Assembly: GCF_016342405.1 (NCBI RefSeq)
Contig: NZ_JAEINN010000006.1
Location: forward strand, 154,421 to 218,420
Direction: 5' to 3'
Length of the DNA stretch: 64,000 bases
From: Maridesulfovibrio ferrireducens
GTDB taxonomy: Bacteria; Desulfobacterota; Desulfovibrionia; Desulfovibrionales; Desulfovibrionaceae
Shown here: positions 17,832 to 26,949 of the stretch, one piece after another
Layout of the letters: every line of letters starts with the position of its first letter
Position numbering within the stretch: the stretch's first letter is position 1
Position numbers and translations under genes: made by a program
Notes under the pieces: generated by a model
Told to the model about the DNA's origin: nothing
Database searches by the model: none
Seen by the model: only the letters and a program-made list of their open reading frames with translations

Positions 17832-18464
17832 ATGAGTTGTGAAAACGAGTATTCAGGTGATTTTATTCCGGAAGCAATAATCGGTGAAAGAGTTGAAACT
17901 TTTGTAATGGAAGCTTTCGATCCTTGTGATTGCGGTTTCTGCGAAGTGGATTTTGAAGAAATTCAGAAAGCAGGTAAGTGGACGGTTCTTTTCTTCTACC
18001 CTGCGGATTTTACATTTGTATGCCCCACAGAGCTGGCCGATCTAGCTTCCAAGCATGCAGATCTTGAAAAATTGGGATGCGAAGTTATTTCTGTTTCTAC
18101 AGACACAAAGTTTGTACACCTCGCATGGAAGACTGACGAAAGATTGCTGCAAGATGTTAAGTTCAAAATGGCAGCAGACCCTACCGGTGAAGTGGCTGAT
18201 TTCTTCGGTGTCTATGATCCTGCAACAGGTATGGCTCTGCGCGGAACATTCATCATCAATCCTGACGGTATTCTGGTTTCATCTGAAGTCAATTTTTACA
18301 ATGTCGGGCGTAATGCTGATGAGCTCTTACGTAAGGTTGAAGCAAACGTGTATCTAAAAGATCATCCTGCAGAAGCCTGCCCTGCGAAGTGGACTCCCGG
18401 AGCAAAGACACTGACTCCTTCCGAGAAGTTGGTGGGTAAAGTTTACGAACAGCTGAATGATTAA
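17832..18464 (+). CDS. Two-cysteine peroxiredoxin (AhpC/Prx1 type) with extra Cys cluster
   Basis: The 210-residue thioredoxin-fold protein has the peroxidatic Cys64 in ADFTFVCPTELAD and the resolving Cys183 in EACPAKWTPG, so it reduces hydroperoxides as a typical 2-Cys dimer. The conserved Thr and Arg of the active site are present (PTE; ALRGTF). Unusual is DPCDCGFCEVDF at residues 31-41, three added cysteines close to the N-terminus, which could bind metal or form extra disulfides. A dedicated reductase gene is not adjacent. GGAG precedes the ATG by 7 bases. Confidence 0.93.
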   Translation: MSCENEYSGDFIPEAIIGERVETFVMEAFDPCDCGFCEVDFEEIQKAGKWTVLFFYPADFTFVCPTELADLASKHADLEKLGCEVISVSTDTKFVHLAWKTDERLLQDVKFKMAADPTGEVADFFGVYDPATGMALRGTFIINPDGILVSSEVNFYNVGRNADELLRKVEANVYLKDHPAEACPAKWTPGAKTLTPSEKLVGKVYEQLND

Positions 18465-18622
18465 GAATTAAGATTCTCCTTAAAAGCGTTACTTAATTAT
18501 AGCCAGATTTAAGCGGGTTCCGGTTACCGATAAGGTTTGACCGGAATCCGCTCTCTGTTTATATGTATAATGCTGGCTCATCTTTAAACGCACCTGTTTT
18601 TTAACTTTGAAGGTAATTGCTT

Positions 18623-19426
18623 ATGATTTGGGACGGATCTGATGCTGAAAAATTTGATAAGTGGTTCAGAACTCCTGAAGGGCGTTTTGCTCTCGAACAG
18701 GAAGTGAACCTTATGGATCACTTAATCTCAGGTTGGCCCCGTCGCAAAAGAAAATTACTTGAAGTCGGCTGTGGAACAGGAATATTTTTAGAGCATCTTT
18801 ATCGAAGCGGTTTCGATGTTACCGGAGTTGATAAGTCTTCTGTCATGCTTGATGCTGCAATTGAAAGGCTCGGGAAAAGGGCATCGCTTTATCAGTGTAA
18901 CGGTGAAATTCTTCCTTTTGATGATAATGAGTTTGATTTTACGGTGCTCTGGACCGTTCTTGAATTCTGTTCCGACCCTGAAGCCGTGATAGCTGAGGCT
19001 GCAAGAGTTTCTGCGGGTGGTATTCTGGTTGGTTTTCTTAACCGTCATTCAATATATTTTTTTACTCACGGAAGAATGTGGCCTTGGGCTTCTGCAAACA
19101 CATTAAGGAAGGCTCACTGGTTTTCTCCTTCTGAAATGCGGGGAGCATTGTACGGAGGAACAGGGTATAAACCTTCCATGACTCGTTCTGTTTTGCCCGG
19201 CCCCATGTGGAGCTGGAAAAGCAAAGTCCCTTGGAAATATCTGAACGGTTTTATTTATCCTCCTTATGTCGGTGCATTCACTGCGTGCAGGGTTGATTTT
19301 TGTAACAGGATACCTCTTAATCCTCTTCATGCTTGGAAATCAGCTCCTACCGGTATCTCTTCCGCAAAAAGAAAGTCTTTGAAGCCGGAATGCTATAGAG
19401 GTTCAAAATGTTCTCTTGATAAGTGA
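18623..19426 (+). CDS. Class I SAM-dependent methyltransferase
   Basis: The 267-residue protein has the Rossmann motif KLLEVGCGTGIFLEHL, then VTGVDKSSVML for ribose contacts and NGEILPFDDNEFDFTVLW at motif II. This is the UbiE/Methyltransf_11 pattern. Start 18623 (MIWDGSDAEKF) follows GAAGG; the TTG six bases upstream is less likely. The C-terminal part (HWFSPSEMRGALYGGTGYKP) lacks a recognisable substrate domain, so the methyl acceptor is unknown. It sits between the peroxiredoxin and a glycine-zipper lipoprotein without close coupling. Confidence 0.82.
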   Translation: MIWDGSDAEKFDKWFRTPEGRFALEQEVNLMDHLISGWPRRKRKLLEVGCGTGIFLEHLYRSGFDVTGVDKSSVMLDAAIERLGKRASLYQCNGEILPFDDNEFDFTVLWTVLEFCSDPEAVIAEAARVSAGGILVGFLNRHSIYFFTHGRMWPWASANTLRKAHWFSPSEMRGALYGGTGYKPSMTRSVLPGPMWSWKSKVPWKYLNGFIYPPYVGAFTACRVDFCNRIPLNPLHAWKSAPTGISSAKRKSLKPECYRGSKCSLDK

Positions 19427-19527
19427 TTTTCTGAAGATGTAGTTTGCGATCTTTTTTTCTTGAGCGTGACCTTATACGAGCTTTTTGATATTAATATTGA
19501 GAATTACTTAATCAGGAGTGTATTAAA

Positions 19528-19959
19528 ATGAAAAAAATGATTCCACTTGCGATAATCTGTCTTCTTTTACTTGGTTCAGGCTGTGCAAACAAAGCTCAGT
19601 CCGGGGCTGGGATTGGCGCGCTTGCCGGAGCAACAATCGGAGCTTTGACCTTTAAAAATAAGGCTTCAGGAGCGGCTATCGGAGCAGGCGTGGGCCTTCT
19701 TATGGGGTATATTGTCGGTAATGAGTGGGATAAATATGACGAGCAAAAAGTAACTCATTCTTTAGAGAACACTAAATCCGGTGAAACTGTTTCATGGAAG
19801 AATCCTGATACCGGAAAATCTTATACCGCAGAACCTTCACCAGCTTATGTTAATCAGGATAAAATATGCCGTGATGTGACCATCACCGAAGATGGCGGGG
19901 AAAAGGTTATGGCGAAAGCCTGCCGTGGTGATGATGGAGTTTGGAGACTTAAGCAGTAA
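19528..19959 (+). CDS. Glycine-zipper outer-membrane lipoprotein (17 kDa antigen/RickA-like)
   Basis: The 143-residue protein has a lipoprotein signal ending LLLLGSGC. A glycine zipper follows at about 25-65 (GAGIGALAGATIGALTF and GAAIGAGVGLLMGYIVG), as in 17-kDa surface antigens and OsmB-like proteins. The C-terminal half contains NPDTGKSYTAEPSPAY and a conserved-looking CRDVTI...KACRG pair of cysteines, a small beta domain found in that antigen family. It probably sits in the outer membrane with a stabilising role. It has AGGAG 11 bases before the ATG and its own terminator. Confidence 0.82.
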   Translation: MKKMIPLAIICLLLLGSGCANKAQSGAGIGALAGATIGALTFKNKASGAAIGAGVGLLMGYIVGNEWDKYDEQKVTHSLENTKSGETVSWKNPDTGKSYTAEPSPAYVNQDKICRDVTITEDGGEKVMAKACRGDDGVWRLKQ

Positions 19960-19984
19960 CTTTTTTGATTACAGTAACCAATAT

Positions 19985-20035
19985 AAAAGACCTCACTTCG
20001 ATAAATTAAACTTATCGGGGTGAGGTCTTTTTTTT
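19985..20035. terminator. Terminator between lipoprotein and glycerate kinase genes
   Basis: AAAGACCTCAC...GTGAGGTCTTT with an internal TTCGATAA/TTATCGGG stem and a T8 tail on the plus strand. The convergent minus-strand gene ends just downstream; A residues before the stem allow partial bidirectional use. Confidence 0.85.
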
Positions 20036-20053
20036 AGCGATTCGTTCAGAAAA

Positions 20054-21430
20054 CTATTTAACGATAAGCATCTGCACATCGCAGACGTTAGTGTTTGTCG
20101 GTCCTGTTTTGTGGAGCGCTCCTACTTTTTTAAGGAAATGGTAAGCATCGTTGTTTTTTAGATAGTCGGCGATGGAAAGTCCCATTTCGCGGGATTTTTC
20201 CAGAACGGCAGCATCAGCAAATCCTCCTGCCGCATCGGTCGGCCCATCGTTACCGTCGGTTGAGGCCGCAAGGAAGTGTATATCCTTACCTTCAAGTTTA
20301 TCCTGTCCGAGTCTCATTAGAAACGTCAGAGCCATTTCCTGATTTCTGCCGCCTTTGCCGTTTCCTTTGATGGTCACAACTGTTTCGCCGCCTGCGATAA
20401 TACAGGCCGGTTTTTTCTCAAGCAGGTCCCATTGTCTTTCATCCTGCGCAATAGCCCAGAACATGTCGGCTGCATTGGCGGCTTCACCTTCAAGGCGTGA
20501 GGTCAGAATCTGAACATTGTAGCCTAGCTCTATTGCCTTATCCCGCGCTCCCAGTAGGGCAATGCGGTTGGTTCCGATGAGGATGTTATCGGCTTGTACC
20601 TTATTGAATTCTTCTTTTTTTAAAGTCTCAACAAGTTTTCCAAGATTGCCCAGTTCAAGAGCTTTGAGCGTGTGGGGCGGTATTTTGTTTCTGATTTCAT
20701 AATGATCAATAATAGATATGGCGTCACAATATGTGGAGCTGTCAAAGCTGGTCATACCCGAGGCAATAGTGTCGAGATTGTCGCCGACGACATCGGAAAG
20801 AATGAAATTCAGAGATCGTGCGGGACGTAGACAGCGCAGCAGTCGGCCGCCTTTAAGGTTAGAAAGATGTTTGCGGATGCAGTTGATCTCGCTGATGTCT
20901 GCACCGCAGGCCAGCAGGGCTTTGGTCACAGCCTGCTTGTCTTCAAGAGTTATTGAGATTTTTTTACCGTCTATTTCTGCGTTCATAGGACTGGTCAGCA
21001 GGGCGGAACCTCCCCCTGAAATAAGATTTATGACCAGTGTTTTATCTGTTGCGGAGCAGGCCAGAGTCTCGATCATGTGAGCTGCTTTGACTCCGTTCTC
21101 ATCAGGAACTGGATGGGCGGCTTCAATTGTTTTGATGTATTGTAGTTTTTCGGTGTGTCCGTATTTAACTGAAATAATACCGGATTCAATGCGGTCACCT
21201 AAAATTTCTTCGATAGCAAGGGCCATTTTTGCTGTGGCCTTACCTGCACCTATAACAATAATGCGCTCGAAATCTTTCAGATTGACCGATATATCACCTT
21301 CATCCATGGCAACTGTTAAAATCTCATTTGAAAGGTTTAACCGGTTGGTAATGATTTTATAGGGATCAACGCGATCAAGTGCTTCGGAGAAGATCTGTGC
21401 GAGATGGTCCTGTTCTTTAGTCATCAGCAT
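20054..21430 (-). CDS. Glycerate 2-kinase, GckA/MOFRL type
   Basis: The 458-residue protein has an N-terminal kinase domain (VIGAGKATAKMALAIEEIL; NLISGGGSALLTSP) and a C-terminal MOFRL domain (AGGETVVTIKGNGKGGRNQEMAL; AASTDGNDGPTDAAGG). It phosphorylates D-glycerate to 2-phosphoglycerate; the family is often mislabelled hydroxypyruvate reductase. AAGGAG lies 7 bases before the first ATG (MLMTKEQ), supporting the long start. It appears monocistronic and is divergent from the chemoreceptor gene. Confidence 0.92.
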   Translation of the reverse strand: MLMTKEQDHLAQIFSEALDRVDPYKIITNRLNLSNEILTVAMDEGDISVNLKDFERIIVIGAGKATAKMALAIEEILGDRIESGIISVKYGHTEKLQYIKTIEAAHPVPDENGVKAAHMIETLACSATDKTLVINLISGGGSALLTSPMNAEIDGKKISITLEDKQAVTKALLACGADISEINCIRKHLSNLKGGRLLRCLRPARSLNFILSDVVGDNLDTIASGMTSFDSSTYCDAISIIDHYEIRNKIPPHTLKALELGNLGKLVETLKKEEFNKVQADNILIGTNRIALLGARDKAIELGYNVQILTSRLEGEAANAADMFWAIAQDERQWDLLEKKPACIIAGGETVVTIKGNGKGGRNQEMALTFLMRLGQDKLEGKDIHFLAASTDGNDGPTDAAGGFADAAVLEKSREMGLSIADYLKNNDAYHFLKKVGALHKTGPTNTNVCDVQMLIVK

Positions 21431-21607
21431 TATTCTGCTCCTTAAGTATTGCTTCTTGTTTGCTGATTCTAGCAGTATTGTCGTGAATATTTTTAGTCAA
21501 GGTTATGTGGATTGTTTTCGTTTGAAAAAACTAAAAGATAATGGTTGCTGCATATTTTGTTTTATTTAAAGTAGAGATGTGTTATAATTTAAAGGAGTGT
21601 GAGTGCT

Positions 21608-21635
21608 CAACCCCTCAAGGGTGGGTTGTTTTAAT
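21608..21635 (+). terminator. Hairpin with T-rich tail upstream of a chemoreceptor gene
   Basis: CAACCC pairs with GGGTTG around CTCAAGGGT, followed by TTTTAATTT. It lies 60 bases upstream of the chemoreceptor start in its leader, so it could attenuate transcription or be an incidental hairpin. Confidence 0.4.
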
Positions 21636-21694
21636 TTAAATAATATATTTTGAGCGCGAAGTTCACTGCAATTATTGGTTTTAAGGAGTTTATT

Positions 21695-23648
21695 ATGAGC
21701 TGGAAGGATTTGAATCTTTTTTATAAATTTTCTGTGGGATTTGGTTCAGTAATAACCTTATTAGTTTTGCTTGGTGTCTTGGTCAGTCTTTGGAATTGGA
21801 GACATCGTGCATAACGCTGAAGATGTTATTGCGGGGAATAAGCTTCGAGGTGATTTTGTTCAGAAGATTGTAGATCACCTGAATTGGGCCAATCAGGTTA
21901 ACAGTCTTTTGACTGATAAAAATGTAAATACGCTGGACGTGCAGAGTGATCCTCATAAATGCGGGTTCGGAAAATGGTATTATAGTGATGCCCGGAAAAA
22001 AGCGGAAGCTCTTGTTCCGGCGATTAAACCTTTTTTAGCAAAAATCGAAGACCCTCATAATAAACTTCATAAATCTGCTATTGACATTAAGGAGAAGTAT
22101 CAGCCTGTAGACCCTGAACTGGGAAGTTTTTTAAGAGAAAAAAAGTTGGACCATCTCAAATGGATGAACACGATTATTAAAGAACTTATGAATCCACAAG
22201 TCAGGTTCATTGATGTTCAGGCTGATCCTCATAAGTGCGGGCTTGGTAAGTGGCTTTACTCCACTGAAAATCAGGCAAAAGCAAAGAACGATTCAGAGTA
22301 TGGTGTACTGGTTAATTTTATCATGGGCCCGCATAGCAGGCTTCATGATTCCGTAATAACGCTTAATAACTTATTGAAAAATAATGATCGTGCCGGAGCT
22401 CAGAATTATTTTACAACTGAAGTTGAAAAAGCTGCTGCTGAGACTCTCTCAAAAGTCGACGGTTTGATTTCCTGGCATGATGCTAAATTGAAAGCTCTTG
22501 ATGAAGCCGCCAGTATTTATGCGACGCAAACCGTTCCGGCCCTTAAATCAGTACAAAGTCTTTTGACAGAAATTCGAGCTACTGTTGCGGACAATATTAT
22601 GACAGATGAGCAGATGCTCAGTCAGGCAGAAAGTACGAAGCGTATGATCGTGATTGTTGTAATTGTTGCTGCTGTTGCAGGAATTTTTATGGCTTGGCTT
22701 ATTTCCAGCGGAATACTTGTTCCTTTGCGAAAAGGACTCGACTTCGTCAGTCTGGTCAGCACAGGAGATCTTTCTGCCGATGTTGATCTAGAGCGTAACG
22801 ATGAACTTGGTAAGCTTGCTGATGGAATGCGGAATATGGTGAACGAGCTTAGAGGGGTTGTATCCAGTGTAAACAGTGCAACTGAAAATGTTGCCAGCGG
22901 AAGTGAAGAGTTGTCAGCTTCGGCAGAAAGCCTCTCGCAGGGAGCTACGGAGCAAGCAGCTTCGATTGAAGAGGTTTCTTCCTCCATGGAGGAAATGGGG
23001 GCCAACATTAAACAGAATGCTGATAATGCAAAGCAGACTGAAGGTGTTGCAGAGAAGGCACAGGAGCAGGCTGAACAGAGTGGGCAGGCCGTAGGTGAAG
23101 CTGTTACCGCCATGAAGAGCATTGCAGAAAAAATTATGATAATTGAAGAGATCGCAAGGCAGACTAATCTGCTTGCTCTTAATGCTGCAATCGAAGCCGC
23201 CCGGGCCGGAGAGCACGGTAAGGGTTTTGCGGTTGTTGCGGCAGAGGTTAGAAAATTGGCCGAACGAAGCGGAATCGCCGCATCCGAGATCAGTGAATTG
23301 TCTTCTTCATCTGTGGTTGTTGCAGAACGGGCCGGAGGAATGCTGCAAGAGCTTGTTCCGAGTATCCGCAAGACAGCAGAGCTTGTACAGCAAATAGCCG
23401 CAGCCAGTGACGAACAGAATACGAGTGTAACGCAGATAAATCAGGCTATCCAGCAATTGGATAAGATTATCCAGCAGAACGCTTCAGCTTCCGAGGAAAT
23501 GGCTTCAACTTCTGAGGAACTTTCAGCGCAAGGACAGATGTTGCAGCAGAGTATGTCTTTTTTCAAGCTTGAGAGGATAAGAGCAAAAAGGCTTCCATCA
23601 GGTTCAGGCGGCTACGATAATGATGAAGACGGATTTGATAGATTTTAA
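21695..23648 (+). pseudogene. Methyl-accepting chemotaxis protein with two CZB-like modules, frameshifted in TM1
   Basis: The start has GGAG and ATG at 21695, beginning MSWKDLNLFYKFSVGFGSVI and the first membrane helix, but this frame stops at about 21812. The rest continues in another frame from about 21765 ([16 protein letters not shown]). Dropping one base of TTGGTC near 21779 joins them into a natural 650-residue receptor. Then come two similar sensor repeats, each with HLxW and DPHKCGxGKW (about 48-92 and 132-170 of the joined protein), resembling zinc-binding CZB modules. A second membrane helix, HAMP and a signalling domain with [28 protein letters not shown] follow. It may be a sequencing error, a real lesion or recoding. 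TTG at 21771 could start a shortened protein. Confidence 0.8.
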
Positions 23649-23703
23649 TTAAGTAATCCCGCTCCGGAAAGATTCCGGGGCGGGATTTATTGTGTGACAG
23701 GAC

Positions 23704-23733
23704 AAAATAAAACCCCCTCAATGCTGAGGGGGT
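23704..23733 (-). terminator. Terminator of the first tRNA-Lys (by position)
   Basis: On the minus strand ACCCCCTCA pairs with TGAGGGGGT over a four-base loop, followed by TTTTATTTT. It ends the tRNA transcript 15 bases beyond the CCA end. Confidence 0.85.
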
Positions 23734-23748
23734 GTATATTAAAGTTCT

Positions 23749-23824
23749 TGGTGGGCCGTGCTGGGTTCGAACCAGCGACTCTCTGATTAAAAGTCAGATA
23801 CTCTACCAACTGAGTTAACGGCCC
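23749..23824 (-). tRNA. tRNA-Lys (anticodon UUU), copy 1
   Basis: The 76-base gene includes an encoded CCA. On the minus strand the acceptor GGGCCGT pairs with ACGGCCC, the anticodon loop is CTTTTAA (UUU), and GGTTCGAAC is the T-arm. The copy at 23961 is identical over the tRNA. Confidence 0.97.
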
Positions 23825-23912
23825 ATCCGTGTGAACGAAGTAGGGGTTTATCGATACTAACGGTTTGTGTCAAGTAAGAAAGTGAAAATTTATGAATTTT
23901 TGTAATTTTATT

Positions 23913-23945
23913 TAAAAAATAAAACCCCCTCAATGGTGAGGGGGT
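23913..23945 (-). terminator. Terminator of the second tRNA-Lys
   Basis: This is the same ACCCCCTCA/TGAGGGGGT stem as at 23704, with one loop base changed (GC to GG on the plus strand) and a longer T-rich tail. It sits just 3' of the second tRNA-Lys, so the two tRNAs may be transcribed separately. Confidence 0.83.
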
Positions 23946-23960
23946 GTATATTAAAGTTCA

Positions 23961-24036
23961 TGGTGGGCCGTGCTGGGTTCGAACCAGCGACTCTCTGATT
24001 AAAAGTCAGATACTCTACCAACTGAGTTAACGGCCC
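23961..24036 (-). tRNA. tRNA-Lys (anticodon UUU), copy 2
   Basis: The 76-base cloverleaf including CCA matches copy 1. The surrounding roughly 150 bases (terminator, spacer, tRNA, TGTGAACGAAGTAG leader) are also nearly duplicated at a spacing of 212 bases, so the unit arose by tandem duplication. Confidence 0.97.
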
Positions 24037-24453
24037 TTCCTTGTGAACGAAGTAGTGTCTATCTACACCGTCCGTTGCTGTCAAGCAAAAAGGATAAAAA
24101 AGGTGTAAATTTTTTTAAAATAGGAAAAAATATGCTTTGAACGAAAAGCTGTAGATATATGCCGGAAGCGGTTCTCGGTATAAGAAATGTTAAGAATATT
24201 GTTATTTGAATGCAGTAATTTTGAGAATTGCTAAGAGTTGACGAGGTAAATTAATCAAATCGTAAAAGCTCTAATGTCTGTCTGTTTTTAAAAATGGCTA
24301 AGAGTATAAAAGAGTAAATAATGCTATAAGCATTTGAAATGTATCACTATTTGTATAAAGGTGTTGACAAATACGTAAAATCTTTATATGTTGTCTATGC
24401 TGAGTGAAGAGTACGCTCTTTTCTCAGCAATAAACTTTGGAGGAAACCTATTA
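24037..24453. promoter_or_regulatory. Intergenic region with candidate sigma-70 promoter for the ligase gene
   Basis: The 417 bases hold no gene. TTGACA at 24364, a 17-base spacer and TATGTT at 24387 make a plausible sigma-70 promoter about 60 bases upstream of the ligase start. TTGACG near 24238 is a weaker alternative. The left edge holds the tRNA-Lys promoter on the minus strand. Confidence 0.5.
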
Positions 24454-25719
24454 ATGACTCGTAAAGACCGCACCGAAGGCATATACAGCCGTCGTGAAGT
24501 GCTGGATGAGGGCGAAAGGCGTCAATATTGCGCTTTGCAGCTTAAAGAGCTTCTGACCTATGCCTACCGCTATTCTGAAGACGTTAAAAAGCGTTTCGAT
24601 AGAGCTCAGTTTCAGGTTGAAAAGTTTAAAGACCTTTCTGACCTTAAACTCATTCCTATACTAAAAAAGAAAGAACTTATATTTTTACAGTCCATGGGGC
24701 CACGTCTTGGCGGATTGTTGACTAAAGATCTCGGTGAGCTTCGCCGCATCTTTCTTTCCCCCGGTCCTATTTTCGATCCTGAAGACCGCAGTGAAGATTA
24801 CTGGGGATGGACTGAAGGCTTTTATGCAGCCGGTTTCCGCTCAGGTGACGTAGCTCAGATTACTTTGAACTATCATTTGGCTCCTGCCGGACTGATGTTT
24901 GAAGAGCCTTTGCGTAATTTGAACTGTGCGGTTGTTCCTGCCGGACCAGGCAGTACCAACAGTCAGCTCGAAATCATGCAGAAGCTTAGAGTCACCGGAT
25001 ATGTAGGAACTCCTAGTTACCTTATGCATCTTGCTCAGAAGGCTGAAGAAGCCGGACTCAATCTGCGTAAAGATCTTTACCTTGAAGTTGCGTTTGTTAC
25101 AGGCGAAAAATTCTCTGAAAAGGTTCGTACCTCTCTTGAGAAAAAATTCGACCTTATTATGCGTCAGGGTTATGGAACTGCTGATGTCGGTTGTATCGGT
25201 TACGAATGTTACCATAAGAACGGTCTGCACATCACCAACCGTGCGTTTGTTGAAATTTGTCATCCTGACACAGGTATTCCTCTTAAGGACGGCGAAGTCG
25301 GTGAAATCGTTATTACCGCTTTCAACAAGACTTATCCTTTGATCAGACTTGCTACCGGTGATCTCAGTTATATTGACCGCTCACCTTGTCCTTGTGGTCG
25401 TTCCACTCCAAGGCTTGGAAATATTGTCGGTCGTGTGGACACTACTGCCCGTATTAAGGGTATGTTTGTCTATCCGCATCAGGTTGAGCAGGTTATGGCT
25501 CATTTTGATGAAGTTAAGCGTTGGCAGATTGAAGTTACCAACCCCGGCGGTATTGATGAAATGATCCTCAATATTGAGGTTTCCAACTTTAAACGTGAAG
25601 ATGAGCTTCTGCACATGTTCCGTGAAAAAATTAAACTGCGTCCTATCCTCAAGGTGCTGACTCCAGGCTCATTGCCTCCTCAGGTCAAACCTATTGAAGA
25701 TAAGCGTATCTGGGATTAA
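24454..25719 (+). CDS. Phenylacetate-CoA ligase-like adenylate-forming enzyme
   Basis: The 421-residue protein starts at 24454 behind GGAGGAAACCTATTA; an earlier in-frame ATG adds 22 unlikely residues. It has PaaK-family features: YRYSEDVKKRF near the N-terminus, VVPAGPGSTNSQLEIMQKL in place of the usual P-loop region, the MRQGYGTADVG motif, and LIRLATGDLSYIDRSPCPCGRSTPRLGNIVGR, with the GD and CxCGR elements. It activates an aryl or other carboxylate as acyl-AMP and then acyl-CoA. In anaerobes such copies often pair with indolepyruvate oxidoreductase; none is adjacent. Substrate unknown. Confidence 0.85.
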   Translation: MTRKDRTEGIYSRREVLDEGERRQYCALQLKELLTYAYRYSEDVKKRFDRAQFQVEKFKDLSDLKLIPILKKKELIFLQSMGPRLGGLLTKDLGELRRIFLSPGPIFDPEDRSEDYWGWTEGFYAAGFRSGDVAQITLNYHLAPAGLMFEEPLRNLNCAVVPAGPGSTNSQLEIMQKLRVTGYVGTPSYLMHLAQKAEEAGLNLRKDLYLEVAFVTGEKFSEKVRTSLEKKFDLIMRQGYGTADVGCIGYECYHKNGLHITNRAFVEICHPDTGIPLKDGEVGEIVITAFNKTYPLIRLATGDLSYIDRSPCPCGRSTPRLGNIVGRVDTTARIKGMFVYPHQVEQVMAHFDEVKRWQIEVTNPGGIDEMILNIEVSNFKREDELLHMFREKIKLRPILKVLTPGSLPPQVKPIEDKRIWD

Positions 25720-25732
25720 TTCGGAAGTTTGA

Positions 25733-26911
25733 ATGTTCCGATATAATATTAATATCCGCGCAAGGGGTCTTCGGACTCTTTGCGCGCTTTTTTTTATCTT
25801 TGCCATTTCAGGATGTACCAAGCCGATACACCCCGATATGGCTGTATCTTTTTTGCCTTGCTCCGGTGAATATATAAATTCAGCGGGAGAGAAGCTCTCG
25901 TTTGCTGAAGTTGTGCAGAATGCCAGTCGTGCTGACTATGTGCTGATCGGCGAGGGTCACACAAACAGGTGCGATCACGAAGCTCAATTTAATTTGATTC
26001 AAGGGCTTACACGTAATCACCGCAAAGTTTCTATTGGTTTTGAAATGATCAGCTCCGAAAAGCAGGATGTTCTTAATCGTTTTAATCTTGGACAACTCAG
26101 TGTGGATGAGTTGCCGGAAAAGCTGGATTGGAAAAACGAGTGGAGATATGACTTTAACTTTTTCCGTTCTGTGTTTGAGCTTGCTAAAAAACGAGAACTG
26201 ACTGTAGCCGCTTTGAATTTTCCCTTTAGACTTACAAAAGAAGTTCGTGAAAAGGGGCTTGAAGGATTGTCCGTCCCGGACCGGGCATTGCTGCCGCAAA
26301 AAGTTATTCCGGCGCCTGCGCAACAGGAAGAAAGTTTAAAAGAAGTTCTCTCTATGCACGCTAACCGGGACTCATCTGACCCCGCGCAGGTTGAAAGATT
26401 TTTACTGGTTCAGTCTTTATGGGATACCGCTATGGCGGAGCGGGCGATTAACCTGCGTCGAAGCTCGAAAAATTCAGTTGTAGTGCTTGCGGGTGCGGGG
26501 CATGTTGAACATGGCTGGGGGATCGCTCACAGGCTTAAAGAGCTGGACCCTGAAGCAAAGGTTTTTATGTTCATGCCGTGGCGTGGCGAAGAATTTTATC
26601 CCACTGCCGCAGATTCTTTTTTTTATTGCCCTCCCTCTTATGAAAGCAGACTGGGGATGACCGTGGAAATGCGTCAGGGAAAAGCCGTGATTGTTGCTGT
26701 TAAGCGTGATCAGAAAGCGTTTAAGTATGGCATTCGGCCCGGAGACGTGTTGCTGAAGGCGCAAGGAATTCCTGTGCGTTCACTTTTCGCTATGCATATG
26801 GCCGGGGCAAAAGCGCACAAAGAGAATAAGCCTCTTGTTTTTAAGTTGGACAGAAGAGGTATGACTTTTAGTATCGATTTAGGGTTGCTTGTCAGATCTA
26901 AAGAAAAGTAA
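25733..26911 (+). CDS. ChaN-family lipoprotein with C-terminal PDZ domain
   Basis: The 392-residue protein has a lipoprotein signal ending IFAISGC (about residue 28). A ChaN-type domain (about 60-280) begins [18 protein letters not shown], with conserved [15 protein letters not shown] and a late [12 protein letters not shown]. ChaN homologues bind haem or have a TraB/EreA-like catalytic fold. Residues about 305-385 form a PDZ domain ([20 protein letters not shown]), so the protein may dock a peptide or another envelope protein. It follows the ligase gene by 13 bases and is probably in the same transcript. Function is unknown. Confidence 0.78.
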   Translation: MFRYNINIRARGLRTLCALFFIFAISGCTKPIHPDMAVSFLPCSGEYINSAGEKLSFAEVVQNASRADYVLIGEGHTNRCDHEAQFNLIQGLTRNHRKVSIGFEMISSEKQDVLNRFNLGQLSVDELPEKLDWKNEWRYDFNFFRSVFELAKKRELTVAALNFPFRLTKEVREKGLEGLSVPDRALLPQKVIPAPAQQEESLKEVLSMHANRDSSDPAQVERFLLVQSLWDTAMAERAINLRRSSKNSVVVLAGAGHVEHGWGIAHRLKELDPEAKVFMFMPWRGEEFYPTAADSFFYCPPSYESRLGMTVEMRQGKAVIVAVKRDQKAFKYGIRPGDVLLKAQGIPVRSLFAMHMAGAKAHKENKPLVFKLDRRGMTFSIDLGLLVRSKEK

Positions 26912-26949
26912 CCCGTTCATCTATAAATTATCATAAATCCGAGTACATA

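Noticed and set aside
22622..23371. 249-codon minus-strand frame
   Set aside because: Long only because it mirrors the Ala/Ser/Glu-rich signalling helix of the chemoreceptor; serine and alanine runs are typical of antisense to such domains.
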